Source: Welwitschia mirabilis (taxonomy: Eukaryota; Gnetophyta; Gnetopsida; Welwitschiales). Taken from it: DNA of 41,576 nucleotides. The notes under the pieces were generated by a model. That model worked only from the letters and a program-made list of their open reading frames with translations, had not been told where the DNA came from and did not search any database. Both the position numbers and the translations under genes were made by a program. Numbering within the stretch: the first letter of the stretch is position 1; each line of letters starts with the position of its first letter. Where the stretch lies: NCBI GenBank assembly GCA_051453625.1, contig JBOZIK010000001.1, positions 213,939,030 through 213,980,605 of the forward strand. Reading direction: 5' to 3'. Below, one piece after another: positions 11,566-21,742 of the stretch.

Positions 11566-11668
11566 TAGTACTATGGATTGTATTAGTACAATTTTAGCAT
11601 AGTACTATAGGATGTGTATAATAATATTTTGGCCTAGCATTATAAGATATGTAATACAAATGATAATC
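11566..11668 (+). repeat. Three tandem ~35-bp units
   Basis: Units begin at 11566 (TAGTACTATGGATTGTATTA), 11600 (TAGTACTATAGGATGTGTAT) and 11635 (TAGCATTATAAGATATGTAA), spacings 34 and 35. The third is more diverged. Such short internal tandem units are common in LTR U3 regions; this one lies upstream of the copia element. Confidence 0.6.
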
Positions 11669-12059
11669 CTATTTGATATAGAATGTATAGCAATAAATTA
11701 ACTACTTTTTTTTAACAAAGTAATTTTCTCACATGATAACTCCTTTAAGGAGGTTTTATTAGAGGCCACTTGCTAAGGTTTTCATTTAGGTACTCTCATT
11801 TTTTCTTAAAAGAGAATGTATTCCCGTTTAAGGGGGAAATTCCTAAGATTTGTATATATACTAGGGTCCTATGTCTAGGGGGAGATGAAAACTCTATTGA
11901 AATGCTAATGGTGTGCTTACTTTTATAAGCAAGCTCCTTATTATAATAAAAAAAAGAATATTTTGGAAGATAAATATTTGATTTTCAGAAATCTTACTTA
12001 TGTTTCTTTATTTTCTATTTTTCAATAGAGAATGCAATTGTACTTATAGTTTTTTGAGT

Positions 12060-12960
12060 TTGATGTTCACAAAGGATTAAATATGGACAAATAAAGCTAA
12101 TAAGGACCTTTACAAATACTATAGGAAACATGATTATGTAGGTTAAGCCTAATAAGAAATAGAAAGAACAAGACATGACATCTTTCATGCATGATTTAAA
12201 AGCAAGGAGTGAACTCTATTAAGCCTTTACTATGAAAGAGTTTAATAAGATAGACAAATGAAAAACTATCAAAGAGATATATAATGTCTTAAACGTAATA
12301 TATAAAGGAACCTTGGGTATCAAGAAATCAAAAATCCTAATTTGAATAAATAAATTTAAGAACCTTAAAATAAATAATGGAGATAGAATACATAAGTATT
12401 TTATAAGGGCTAAAAGCATTATAAATGTCATTCATGAAGTTAGTAAAGATCTTTCATACACTAAGATGATTTAGAAAGTAATTAAATCCTTAAATCCAAA
12501 ATACAATTTAAATACAACTATAATAGAAGAATTAAGAAATTTTAATACTATAAATATTAAATAACTACAAAGTGCATTGACAACTTATGAAATCAACCTC
12601 ATTCAAGATGGTATGATAAATGAAGACCCCATTTCTCTTAAGGCAAGTAAAATCTTATGATAAGATTTTAAATAGAAGATAAAATAAGTTTTAGATGCAA
12701 TTAATTCAAAAGACGATGCAAACAAAGAACTCACTTTAATTAAAAGGCATGATACAAAACTCCTCTTATAAAGAAATAAGAAAAAGTACGATTATAGAAA
12801 GTCATTAGGATCTTAAGCCAAAGGTAATTCCAAATATAATTCTATTTCTATTTCTAATTCTTCTTCTAATAATTATATTTCTATATTAGAATGTTGGGTT
12901 TATGCAGGATGAGGACATCTAGCCTTGAAATGTCCTCATTTTAACCATTTCTAATGAAAA
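12060..12960 (+). pseudogene. Copia Gag remnant
   Basis: Broken plus-strand frame with KEIYNVLNVIYKGTLGIKKS (12255-12315), then GDRIHKYFIRAKSIINVIHE, KVIKSLNPKYNLNTTIIEEL and LTTYEINLIQDGM followed by ISLKAS. These align with the copia Gag (UBN2-type) order: KSKIQMLxxxYExFKM, F..I.N.L, ILRSLPxxWxxKVTAI, LxTYEIxL, ALKA. Around 12889-12935 a zinc knuckle CWVYAG-stop-GHLALKC keeps the first Cys, His and last Cys but the second Cys is Tyr. Gag would build the particle and bind RNA. It contains several stops (many TAA/TAG at likely Gln or Lys codons). Confidence 0.75.
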
Positions 12961-13674
12961 AGATAAATTAAAAATCCAAAGGAAAATAAATCCTTATTTA
13001 TAAGTGGGATGAAGATGGAGATGTCATAAAAATAGATAGTTTAGATAAAGATAAAGATCACATTTCTTATATGATCATCATTCATAAATGAAGAAATGTA
13101 TGATATAATTTCCAAATAATTTGTTACATTGTAATATGTATGTTCCAAGATGAAAAAGTTATTTCACAATCATAATTAGCTTATCAAAAATGAAAGGATT
13201 CATGCAATAAATTGGCAACTACAAACTCAACACTTAAGAATGACATTAGGAAAGTAAAATATGCATTGATGAATGTTAGATATAAAATTATAGATGTAAA
13301 GACATTTAATGAAAAATTAACCTAAAGAAAGGAAACATTGAAGGTTATGCTTAGACAATGTAGAAGTTTTAATGATGGAAGTGGCCTAAGAGATAATTAA
13401 CTTACATAAGTACATTAATATCACTTTTTAATAGATTGAAACATAACTTTAAATATAAAAATTTAACTTTCTTAAATAGCATTACTTGTTATTACTATTA
13501 AAAACATGGTTATAATCAATTTAATTACCCATGTAAGTTTGGTAGACAATACTATGCTAATAATTCCAAGAGGTCAAAAAGAATGGTACAACATTTTATG
13601 GAAGAAAAAACCAAGGTTAAGTGTGGATTCCAAAATAAAGGCTAACTCTCTTAGCATAATTTTCCCTATGAGCT

Positions 13675-13920
13675 ATAAAGAGACATGCTTGGTATGTTGA
13701 TAGTGAATGCCTTAGACATATGACAAGTGATAAATCTAGTTTTACTTTTTTGCTTAAGTAAGAAAAAGGTGTGATCATATTTGATGAATATACAAAAGCG
13801 CTAATCAGAGATATCAAGACCTTTAGAAAAGGTAATATACATGAGGTAAAATATGCATTTTATATTGAATGTTTGCAATATAATTTACTTAGTCTAGGTT
13901 AAATATTTAATACAAATCTT
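13675..13920 (+). pseudogene. Copia aspartic protease remnant
   Basis: The frame starting near 13684 reads HAWYVDSECLRHMTSDKSSF, matching the copia protease motif W-x-V/L-D-S-G-C-S-x-H-M-T-G. The catalytic Asp and Ser are kept but the invariant Gly is Glu (GGA/GGG to GAA). The domain tail, VKYAFYIECLQYNLLSLG at about 13845-13900, corresponds to the VxxLKxNLLSxxQL block before GAG-pre-integrase. The enzyme would mature the polyprotein. With the Gly lost and stops in between it is inactive. Confidence 0.8.
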
Positions 13921-14059
13921 TTTGTGACTTTTACCAATAATATTATATTATTAAGGAACGTGAGTTAAACAATGTTCATTTTACTAGAATTAGAAAACTA
14001 AATGTTATGTTACTATATTATAAGATATTTCTAGTAGAGGTAAAAAGTGTTTATTAAGT

Positions 14060-14680
14060 ATTATAGATGATGAAATGATGTGGTATAAGAAGCTTGAATA
14101 CATTAACAAGAATCTACTAGGAACCCTATCATTAAAGGACATGATAAGAGGACTTTCCAAATTACAAACGTTTGATGATAAAGTTTTTGAAGCTCATCAA
14201 AATATAAAGTGGGTAAGGGTAAGATTGAATAATAAAAATTTTATCTTTACCAAAAATTCTCTAGATCTTCTACATCTTGATATTGTTGATCCATCTCCTA
14301 CTAAAAGTATTAAAAATAAAAGATATTACTTACATGTAAAGATGAGCCATTTTACATCTTTTTTAAGTTGTATATTAGATTATAGAATTTAAAAAGTTAT
14401 AGGATTAAAATAATAAGAAGTGAAAATGATATAAAATTTAAGAATGAGATGTTTAGGAACTTTTATGAGTATTTTGGAATATTCCATTAATTCTTAACTC
14501 CAATAAGACCATGAAAAAGTAGAGTATCTAAAAGAAAGAACCAAGTATTAAATGAAATAGCAAAGATAATGATGCATGATCAAGGAGCTCCTTATCACTT
14601 TGGGAAGAAATAATTGATACCAGTTGTTATGTTTAAAATAGAATTCTAGATAAATACATTCTAATACAACTTGAACAAAT
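14060..14680 (+). pseudogene. Copia GAG-pre-integrase and integrase remnant
   Basis: An open stretch at 14075-14392 (105 codons) reads MMWYKKLEYINKNLLGTLSL, then RGLSKLQTF, KSIKNKRYYLHV, and ends in DYRI. It matches W-H-x-R-L-G-H-I, the domain C..C spacing being lost (EAHQN for EACQ), and the LDLLHLDIVDP catalytic-Asp block. A new frame continues with IIRSENDIKFKNEMFRNF (second catalytic Asp now Glu) and RVSKRKNQVLNEIAKIMM (third catalytic residue Glu now Lys), ending GAPYHFGKK near 14620. Integrase would insert the cDNA. Two of three catalytic residues are lost and several stops exist, so it is dead. Confidence 0.85.
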
Positions 14681-14989
14681 AATAAATAATCCACCTGCAT
14701 AACTAGATAGTGATGAATATAAGAAAGAAAACCCTACAAAACAAACATCCTCATAAATGATTAGACTAAAAAAGAGTCATTTAACTAGAAACATAATTAG
14801 TAGTTCATATGATGGTGTACAAATAAGAAATCATACTAAGGATTTTTTTGAATTTATAACCTACATCTCTTAAATGAAACCCAAGAACTTTAAAAGGCAA
14901 AAGGTAATGAACATTAGATGATAGCTATGTAGGAAGAGCTAAATTAGTTTGAAATGTGTAATTTTTAAGAATTCATTCTAAAACCATAA

Positions 14990-15427
14990 AATAGATAAAT
15001 GATAGGAATAAAATGGATTTTTAAAAATAGGATAGATGAAAATGAAAATGATATAAGAAAGAAGATAGGGTTAGTAATAAAAGGATATTACTAGTAAGAA
15101 GGGATTAACCTTATAAAGACCTTTACATTGGTGGTATGAATGGAACTAATTAGGATGCTTTTAGCTTTTTAATTCTTTAATAGTTTATAACTCTATGATA
15201 TGGATGTTAAGAGTGCCTTCTTAAAGAGAATACTACAAGAAGAGGTATATGTCCAAAAACCTAAAGATCTTATTGATTCTCATAAGTTAGATTATTTTTA
15301 TAAGGTGGAAAAGGCTCTATATGAACTTAAGTAAGCTCAGAAATCATGGTATGAAAGACTTTAAGTCATGTAATAGAAACTGTATTCAAAGGAGGTATAT
15401 ATAATATTACCTTATTTATAAAAATGA
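14990..15427 (+). pseudogene. Copia reverse transcriptase remnant, first copy (N-terminal part only)
   Basis: The frame includes RIDENENDIRKKIGLVIKGYY (15028-15090), then LIRMLLAF, YDMDVKSAFLKRILQEEVYV and a KALYELK-stop-AQKSWYERL block (to about 15362). It matches the copia RT start KARLVAxGYxQxEGxDYxETFxPVA and YQMDVKSAFLNGxLxEEVYVxQP, then KALYGLKQAPRAWYERL, with the Gln of KQAP now a stop. The copy stops at a 17-N gap, after which a second, diverged version of the same segment follows. It therefore lacks the YxDD palm of its own. Confidence 0.8.
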
Positions 15428-15444
15428 NNNNNNNNNNNNNNNNN
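15428..15444. other. Short assembly gap (17 N) between the two RT copies
   Basis: The gap falls exactly between two homologous RT segments; both flanks carry ATGA/TGAAAATG. The join should be treated with caution. Confidence 0.9.
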
Positions 15445-16140
15445 TGAAAATGAAAATGTTATAAAAAATAAGAAAAAATTGGTGGCCAAAGGATACAATT
15501 GATAAGAAGGGATAAGTTAAAAGAGACATTTTTACTAGTGTAATAATCAACATTCTTTTAGCTTTTGGATGTATTAAGGGGTTTAAACTCTATTAGACAG
15601 AAATTAGAAGTACCTTCTTAAATGGAGTACTACAAGAAGAAATCTATGTTAAGCAATGTAAAGGTTTTACTAGCTATCATAACTTATATTATGTTTATAG
15701 GCTAAAAAAGGCTCTATATGAATTTAATCAAGATCCTAAAACATGATATGAAAGGCTTTTAGCCATCTATTCATAAAAATAAGTTAAAATAAGTACATCT
15801 TTTATAATTTTATTTAGAAAAATGGATGGTATAGACTTCACTATTATGCAAATTTATATAGATGATATTATACTTAGTGCTACTAATGAATTATTATGTA
15901 AAACATTTTTCAAAATCATGTAGGATGAATTTGAGAAATGAAAAATTTTTGGGTTGTATAATTTGTGCAATATAAATTAGGTACATACATTTTTGAAACT
16001 AAGTATATTACTAATTTGTTAGTCAAACATGGGTTTCAAGATTGTAAGATAAAAAAACACACCTATGAACCAAGACATAAAATTAAACAAAGATAAACAT
16101 GACAAAAAGATCAATCAGAAGTTGTAGAAAGGGATGAGTC
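15445..16140 (+). pseudogene. Copia reverse transcriptase remnant, second copy with YIDD palm
   Basis: This starts again at the RT N-terminus (KNKKKLVAKGYN, 15470-15500), repeats a YQTEIRSTFLNGVLQEEIYV block and KKALYEFNQDPKT-YERL (about 15588-15765), then goes on to QIYIDDIILSATNELLC (about 15848-15900), the copia YVDD active site with both Asp kept. DEFEK and a KYITNLLVKHGFQDCKIKKH block (about 16000-16060) follow. In this copy the Asp of MDVKSAF is Glu or shifted (TEIRSTF). It would synthesise cDNA; stops and frame changes make it inactive. Confidence 0.8.
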
Positions 16141-16299
16141 ATATTCTTCTTTATACTACTAGTAGTAGTTCAAATATTTATTAAGTATAGGGATTTGTTC
16201 TCATTATTAAATTAATACTCAAGATTTATATTTAACTACTATTAAAAGAATATTTTATTATTTTAAAGTTACTATTAATTAGAGCCTTTAGTAATCAAA

Positions 16300-16790
16300 T
16301 GAATCTTATCTTAACCTAGTTATGTATTGTAATATAGATTAGATAGGTTAAAAGAACATTATAAGAAGCACAAGTAGAGGTTACTACCTATTAGGATAAT
16401 GTTTAGTATCTTAAAGTAACAATAAACAAAATTAAACTACTCTACTAATCACTGAATCTTAGTACATAATAGCTAAATGTTCATATGCATAAGTGCTCTA
16501 AATAAAGAAAACCTTGAAAGATTTTACACACACAATGAAGAACATTTCAATAAGTTTTAATAATAAGAGTGTAATTAACATATTAAAGTATCCTTTTTAG
16601 CAATTTAGGGTAAAACACACCAAGAATAAGCATCATATTTTTGAGAGTAAGTTTAAAATAGAGATATTTCATTGGAATATTTTAGGATATAGGATTAACT
16701 AACAGATGTATTTACTAAGCCATTAAGTGGAGAAATATTCTTCAAGGTCTCTAAGAACATGGGGATTAGGTCTTACCTAATTAGGTAAAC
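16300..16790 (+). pseudogene. Copia RNase H remnant and polyprotein end
   Basis: Broken frame with NNKSVINILKYPF (about 16560-16600), then KHTKNKHHIFESKFKIEIF (16614-16670) and LTDVFTKPLSGEIFFKVSKN plus MGI (about 16693-16770). These are the family blocks DNxSAIxISKNPxxHxRTKHIxIRxHFIR and QLADIFTKPLxxxxFxxLRxxLGI that close the copia polyprotein. RNase H would remove the RNA template during reverse transcription. The catalytic N-terminal part is not clearly readable. Confidence 0.8.
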
Positions 16791-17350
16791 TAGCAAGAAA
16801 TCTCTCTCTAATCTTAACTCAAAACATTACTTATGATATTTTTCTTGAGTTAAGATAATAATAGTATGAACTTAAATCTTATCTTATACTTTGTATTTAA
16901 ATAAAAGTAGATTAATTTATTTATTTTTGTTATTTTTTAGTTGAAAGTTTCTAATGCTAACATTAATAGTAAAAACTCTAGAAGTTTTAAGGAGTGTAGG
17001 ATAGATGTCTATATAAAAGTATATGTCTTTAAAGATGTAAATTTTTATTATAGAGATGTCTTTTTATGGTTTATATATCTTTGGATATTTATAATTAAAA
17101 ACTCAAAACAATCATCTTTCAAATAGGTATATGTCTTTCATAATAGTAGATGTATCTTTTTATTATTTTGGATGTCTTTCACAAAGTAGATATCTTTGTC
17201 CTATAAATCTAAAAATTAAAACATGATATAAAAGGGTTTAAAGCTCCTTTTATGGGAGAAAAGAACCATAAATCCTTATTTTAACTTATCCAATTATTAG
17301 ATGTATTTATCATTGTATCCACAAGATTTTCTCCTTAGATTTCTTTAGAC
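16791..17350 (+). other. Post-coding region of copia element, likely 3' LTR, with ATGTCTTT repeats
   Basis: It follows the copia RNase H directly. ATGTCTTT occurs exactly at 17023, 17056, 17131 and 17172, with variants at 17005, 17113, 17149 and 17191. A possible promoter block GATATAAAAGG at 17226 overlaps an 8-bp inverted repeat ATAAAAGG/CCTTTTAT (17228-17235, 17246-17253). No coding frame. No matching copy upstream of the copia Gag was recognised, so calling it an LTR is an inference. Confidence 0.4.
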
Positions 17351-18868
17351 AGACATCTTATAGTAAGCAAAAATAGATGGACATATTTCATAATGTTTTT
17401 TATGTCATTATCCTTATTATATTACTTAATCATGATGAAATGAAAGGTCTTAATATAAACCAGAGGTAATAAGGCTATCAAAGAACTATGGGTACCTCAT
17501 TATAAGCATCACCTCTACCATAAATCAGTAGAATGAAGGTTTAAATGATATAGTAGAAATTAAATCATCTTAAGAAGAATATTAGGGCTTCANNNNNNNN
17601 NNAGATTCTAGCTTATTTATCTTATCTTATATGGGAAATAATTGTTTAACTTCAAGAGAGCACACTAGATCTAATAGTGCGTGAGTTATTTATAAACATC
17701 CATAAGATAGGTTACTCTACTTATAACTTTTAAACATAAGTATGGGGAACTTGTTTATTTATGTTACCCAGTATTATTAATACCTTACAAAGTATAGATG
17801 TTTTAAATTTTTCTTAGCTATTCATGCATTTATTATAAGATATTTTCAATACCAGAATAACTAGAATGTCTCATCACACCTTAAGTAAAACCATTTTTGA
17901 AAATTCTAAAATGGTGTTTTATGAAAATCTCGAGTAGAAGAACATGATACCTATAATATCCCTCCTTTTATTATCCACTTGATCATATAAGAGTTAGTTT
18001 CATTCATGTTAGCTTGGAATTGTGATTAGCTCCGTTAACAAGCTAAATTACTTAAGAGTTGTTAAGATACATAGTAAAGGATGTATTAATGTTATCATTG
18101 CTTTCTTTATTATAATTAATTAATGAAATAGACATAGTTCATTATGTTTTAATGGTAATATAAATGATGAAAGGAACATATGATTTAATAATTATAATGA
18201 GGTTTGCTAGATTGTATTAGATGCCATTAACATTTGTTAAACATTAGTGAAATTATGATAGTCAAAATAGATTTTACTATCAACTACTTTGATAAGGTGA
18301 TAAGTATAAATTAATATAAGGTCCTATGTAAATATTATATGTTAATAATAAGATTCACTAGAATCGATAAATGTTATTTTAAATAAATATTATTAAAATT
18401 AATAATTAATGTTAATATTAATAATGAGTAAGTGGTAAATTAAATTAAGTTAAAGGTGTCATAATTAATTGATGAAAATGATTAAGGGAAATATAATATT
18501 AATGAATTCTTATTATAACAAAATTATTAATTTTTGTTCATATAATAATATAAATACTTAAGGAGTGAGTATATTATTAATGATTAATAAATTAAATAAA
18601 ATGAAATTAGAGCAAAGTGTCATTCAAATATTTATATTATTAAGGATATATGATCTAATTATTATTAATGATTATTATTTTTGTTTACACATTAATAATG
18701 TTTTGAAATTTGTTAAATATTATTAAAATGTTTTGATGTTAAATGCATTATATAAAGTAATGGTATTATTTAATTTTAATAAATGATTATTAAAGGTGTG
18801 AATTATTAATGTTTTAAATGGCAATTAATTTTTAATAATAAGGTGACCTATAACAAATGTCATTTGCT

Positions 18869-18893
18869 ATACACATACACACATACACACACA
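18869..18893. repeat. CA/TA microsatellite
   Basis: Alternating ACAC with two T interruptions, 25 bases (ATACACATACACACATACAC and on). Confidence 0.8.
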
Positions 18894-19013
18894 AAGCTAT
18901 TATTTTAAAGATCAAATGAGATGGCATTATTTAAACTTTTTAGATGTCAATGTAAAAGGGTTTATATCAAATTCTTGTTAAGATGATGTTATGGAATCAT
19001 GCATTACAAGCAG

Positions 19014-19056
19014 TAGGTGCATCCTTGCATGATGACATCATGCAAAAGGACACCTA
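19014..19056. repeat. 43-nt near-perfect inverted repeat (hairpin)
   Basis: Left arm TAGGTGCATCCTTGCATGATG and right arm CATCATGCAAAAGGACACCTA pair as TAGGTG/CACCTA, TCCTT/AAGGA and GCATGATG/CATCATGC, with a 2-nt bulge on each side and a single A at the centre. That is 19 pairs in 43 nt, far more structured than the AT-rich surroundings. Confidence 0.75.
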
Positions 19057-21673
19057 GCTTATTTGTCAAAAATTGAGTTAAACCATTAAATAGGCTAACC
19101 ATGCAATGGGAAAGAGGTTAGAGATTATAATTAACTTCATGATTTTGATATTTTTATAAATTCATGACTCATCTTAAAGAGAAAAGGGAGCATGGATGTC
19201 TACTGTTGGTCAAATTAATAAGAAGAAAGAGGATGACATCCACTATATTCTGTATCTTGTAACATGGACATAAGTGTGAAACATTTTTTAATTATTATAC
19301 CTTTTATTAAAGGTTCAATTACATGTGATTTTTAAAATTTATCCTATTTAGTTAAATTTATAAAAAGATCCTCTCATATTAAAATAAATATTGTGCAATA
19401 ATCAATTACTAAATATGTTAGAAACTATGTTTTACTTAGACAAAGAAAAGGTGATTTTCTTTAGATATCTAGTATTATGATTTTGAGGCTTTGACATACC
19501 TGTTAAAGTAGTTATAATGAAGAGAAATTGATATTCTTAGATTCGAGCTAAAAGAGCTAAAACTACCTTAATATTAAAAATTTTACAAATGCAGAATCTA
19601 AATTTGGTTATTATTTCATAAGTCTTGTTAGTAATCCAAGGTTAGTAATGCAATACATCATTTTTAGAAATATTTTTCACTTATATTAATTATGTTTAGT
19701 TATTAAAGATTATATGCATAAGAGATTGCTTATATATAGGTTGTTATAGTGACTTTAAGATAGGTGCTATTTAGGCCATTAGGATTCTTCTAAAGCAATC
19801 TTCAACTAAAGCCAAAAACAATGAATAGTAACATTTCTTTTATAAATAAACTAGTTATTCTAAAAGTATTAATGTATAATAAGGAATGCTAATCAAGTAG
19901 TCAAATATCCTTGTTGATCACATAATTATATAGTATCTATTATCATACTTTAAGTCTACAATAAGTAATGTACATATTTTATTTAAATGTATTAAGTTCT
20001 TTCCATAAAGACCTTAGTGACTTCTGAATGTAGGTAACATTTCAAAAAATATTACTATAAATTTTTTATGGGATAAGTCATAATAATAATATCCCCATAG
20101 CAAAGTCAATAATCTAAATTAAGTTCTTAAAAGTTCACATGTCATAGAGATCTATACCAATGTGTCACCACTCAATAATTAATGCAAACTTTTCAACTCA
20201 TCATAAAAACCAATAGTAACTATGATAAATCATTGTTACAACCATGCTACTAACACTGTTTGATAAAAATATACTAGATTATTAATGTATAATAACAAAA
20301 GAAATACTCCAGTCAAACTAAAGGAGTGAAGAACATGAATTAATTCTTTTTAGATAAAAGAAGTGTAGGGTATGATAAAAAACTATATTATTAAATCACC
20401 ATACTTATAAACCTTATTGTAAATAAACAATTCTATGTAACTTGTTTTTATGTTATTTTTCCATCATGGCATCTAGCTTCCTACCTTGCAACTTGGTTTT
20501 GAATGGCATTTAACTTAAACCTTACTAACTTCAAAAACTACCTTTAATGTGATTATTCTTAGAGTTATTATTTACTTTAGGATATTTTTTCACCTTAAAT
20601 AAAATTATGGTTTCATAAAATTTTAAACATTATACTTATTCACTGAAGAGGATACAAAGAGATTCACCCAAAATTTTAGGCTCCTCTAGTACATTGGAAG
20701 ACATGATGAAAAACATAAAACTAGTATAGTGACCTTACCTTCATTTCATTGAATCTTACATCTTCATGTTTTTGAAAATAAATTTAAAAAATAATGAATA
20801 TTTAATTCAAAACCATAAGTGCATCACCTACCATAAAATCATCTTTGATGTTGTACTCCTATAAATCTTTCCTTAATGTATCTTTATAAAGGTGGATTTT
20901 TGGAAGATTTAAAAACAAAATTTTTTCATTAAAACATAGTCATTTCTTATTGATAACTTTAATTAAACATCATAATAAAAAAAGGAAAGCCAAAAGAACA
21001 TAAGAAAATGAAGGAACAGGGAAAAACATCTTTGACAGTGATTTATGTTTAAGCTTAGGATAAACCTAACATGGAACTTTTTGACATCTATTAAAAGGTT
21101 TGATAACATCATAATTAATGTACTTAAAATACAAATAAAATTTGCCTATTTCACATTTAGGTAACTTTGGGAAGCAGTCTTTAAAATGTTCCCTACTTAG
21201 AGCTATTGCATTAATCATCTACTATGTTAACAATAAAAGATTAATGGTGGGATATTAAAAGAAGCTCTTTAGCATGAGGTGAAAATAGTGGAATGTTTTT
21301 CAAAATGTCAATATTTTTTTTAGTCCATCTAACAACATGAATAAAACCATAAGCACTTTGATTTTTATTGTGGAATTCATGTCCAAAAGCCAAACCACAT
21401 AACCAGCATACAAAATGATCAAGTGGCTCTCTTCAAAATGGATAGATTTTAAAGTATAAAATAACTTTTAAACAATTAAATAAAGGATTATTAATTGATT
21501 TAGTGGTCTAATAGCATTTTTACAATGATTTAATTATATAACATATCCTTTTTTCTATGATGTGTCTTACCTATGATATGTCTTTTTAAAGGTTTAAAGT
21601 TGAACTTTCCCATATTAATAAAAACATAAAAGAAATATAATAATAAAGTGGCTATAAAAATAATTAGAGGCTA

Positions 21674-21742
21674 ATGGCCTATGATAGTGGTTAAAACATT
21701 AGGCATGCATGATAATTATATGTTTTGAATACATTTCCTAGA
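21674..21742 (+). repeat. tRNA-like module, candidate SINE head
   Basis: GGCCTATGATAGTGGTTAAA resembles the tRNA 5' half with A box (TRGYNNARTGGTTA). About 50 bases later TTTTGAATACATTTCC resembles a decayed B box (GGTTCGANTCC). A purine-rich, A-rich stretch follows up to about 21860. This layout is that of plant tRNA-derived SINEs such as Au/TS types. I could not define target-site duplications or a tail, so the element's end is open. Confidence 0.45.

Larger units (their letters stand above)
12060..16790 (+). mobile_element. Decayed Ty1/copia retrotransposon, plus strand
   Basis: The plus strand encodes in order a copia Gag with zinc-knuckle trace, aspartic protease, GAG-pre-integrase plus integrase, reverse transcriptase and RNase H. 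Having integrase before RT defines Ty1/copia. The protein signatures (VDSECLRHMT, KSIKNKRYYL, QIYIDDIILSATN, KHTKNKHHIFES, LTDVFTKPLSGEIFF) look closest to plant SIRE-like lineages, but that is tentative. All domains are broken. I could not recognise a PBS or prove LTR pairs: sequence 11700-12050 and 16791-17350 are the likely flanking non-coding/LTR areas. The RT N-terminal part occurs twice. Confidence 0.85.
17351..21673. other. Long AT-rich stretch without recognisable genes
   Basis: No frame longer than chance on either strand. A 10-N gap sits at 17593-17602. It contains the CA microsatellite at 18869, the hairpin at 19014 and dense ATTAATAAT-type sequence (18300-18850). A minus-strand phrase HFVCWLCGLAFGH (21417-21379) recalls a zinc knuckle, but its neighbourhood is not recognisable. 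Probably very old repeat debris. Confidence 0.6.

Noticed and set aside
12219-12431. 70-codon minus-strand hydrophobic frame
   Set aside because: Antisense of the copia Gag; the plus strand shows the Gag blocks.
13617-13817. 66-codon minus-strand frame
   Set aside because: Antisense of the copia protease region containing VDSECLRHMT on the plus strand.
16941-17126. 61-codon plus-strand frame
   Set aside because: Lies in the ATGTCTTT repeat area after the copia polyprotein; low complexity, no motif.
21379-21417. Minus-strand CWLCGLAFGH, resembling a CCHC zinc knuckle
   Set aside because: The spacing to His is wrong for CX2CX4HX4C, the last Cys is missing and the surrounding frame matches nothing I know; kept only as a hint of an old element.
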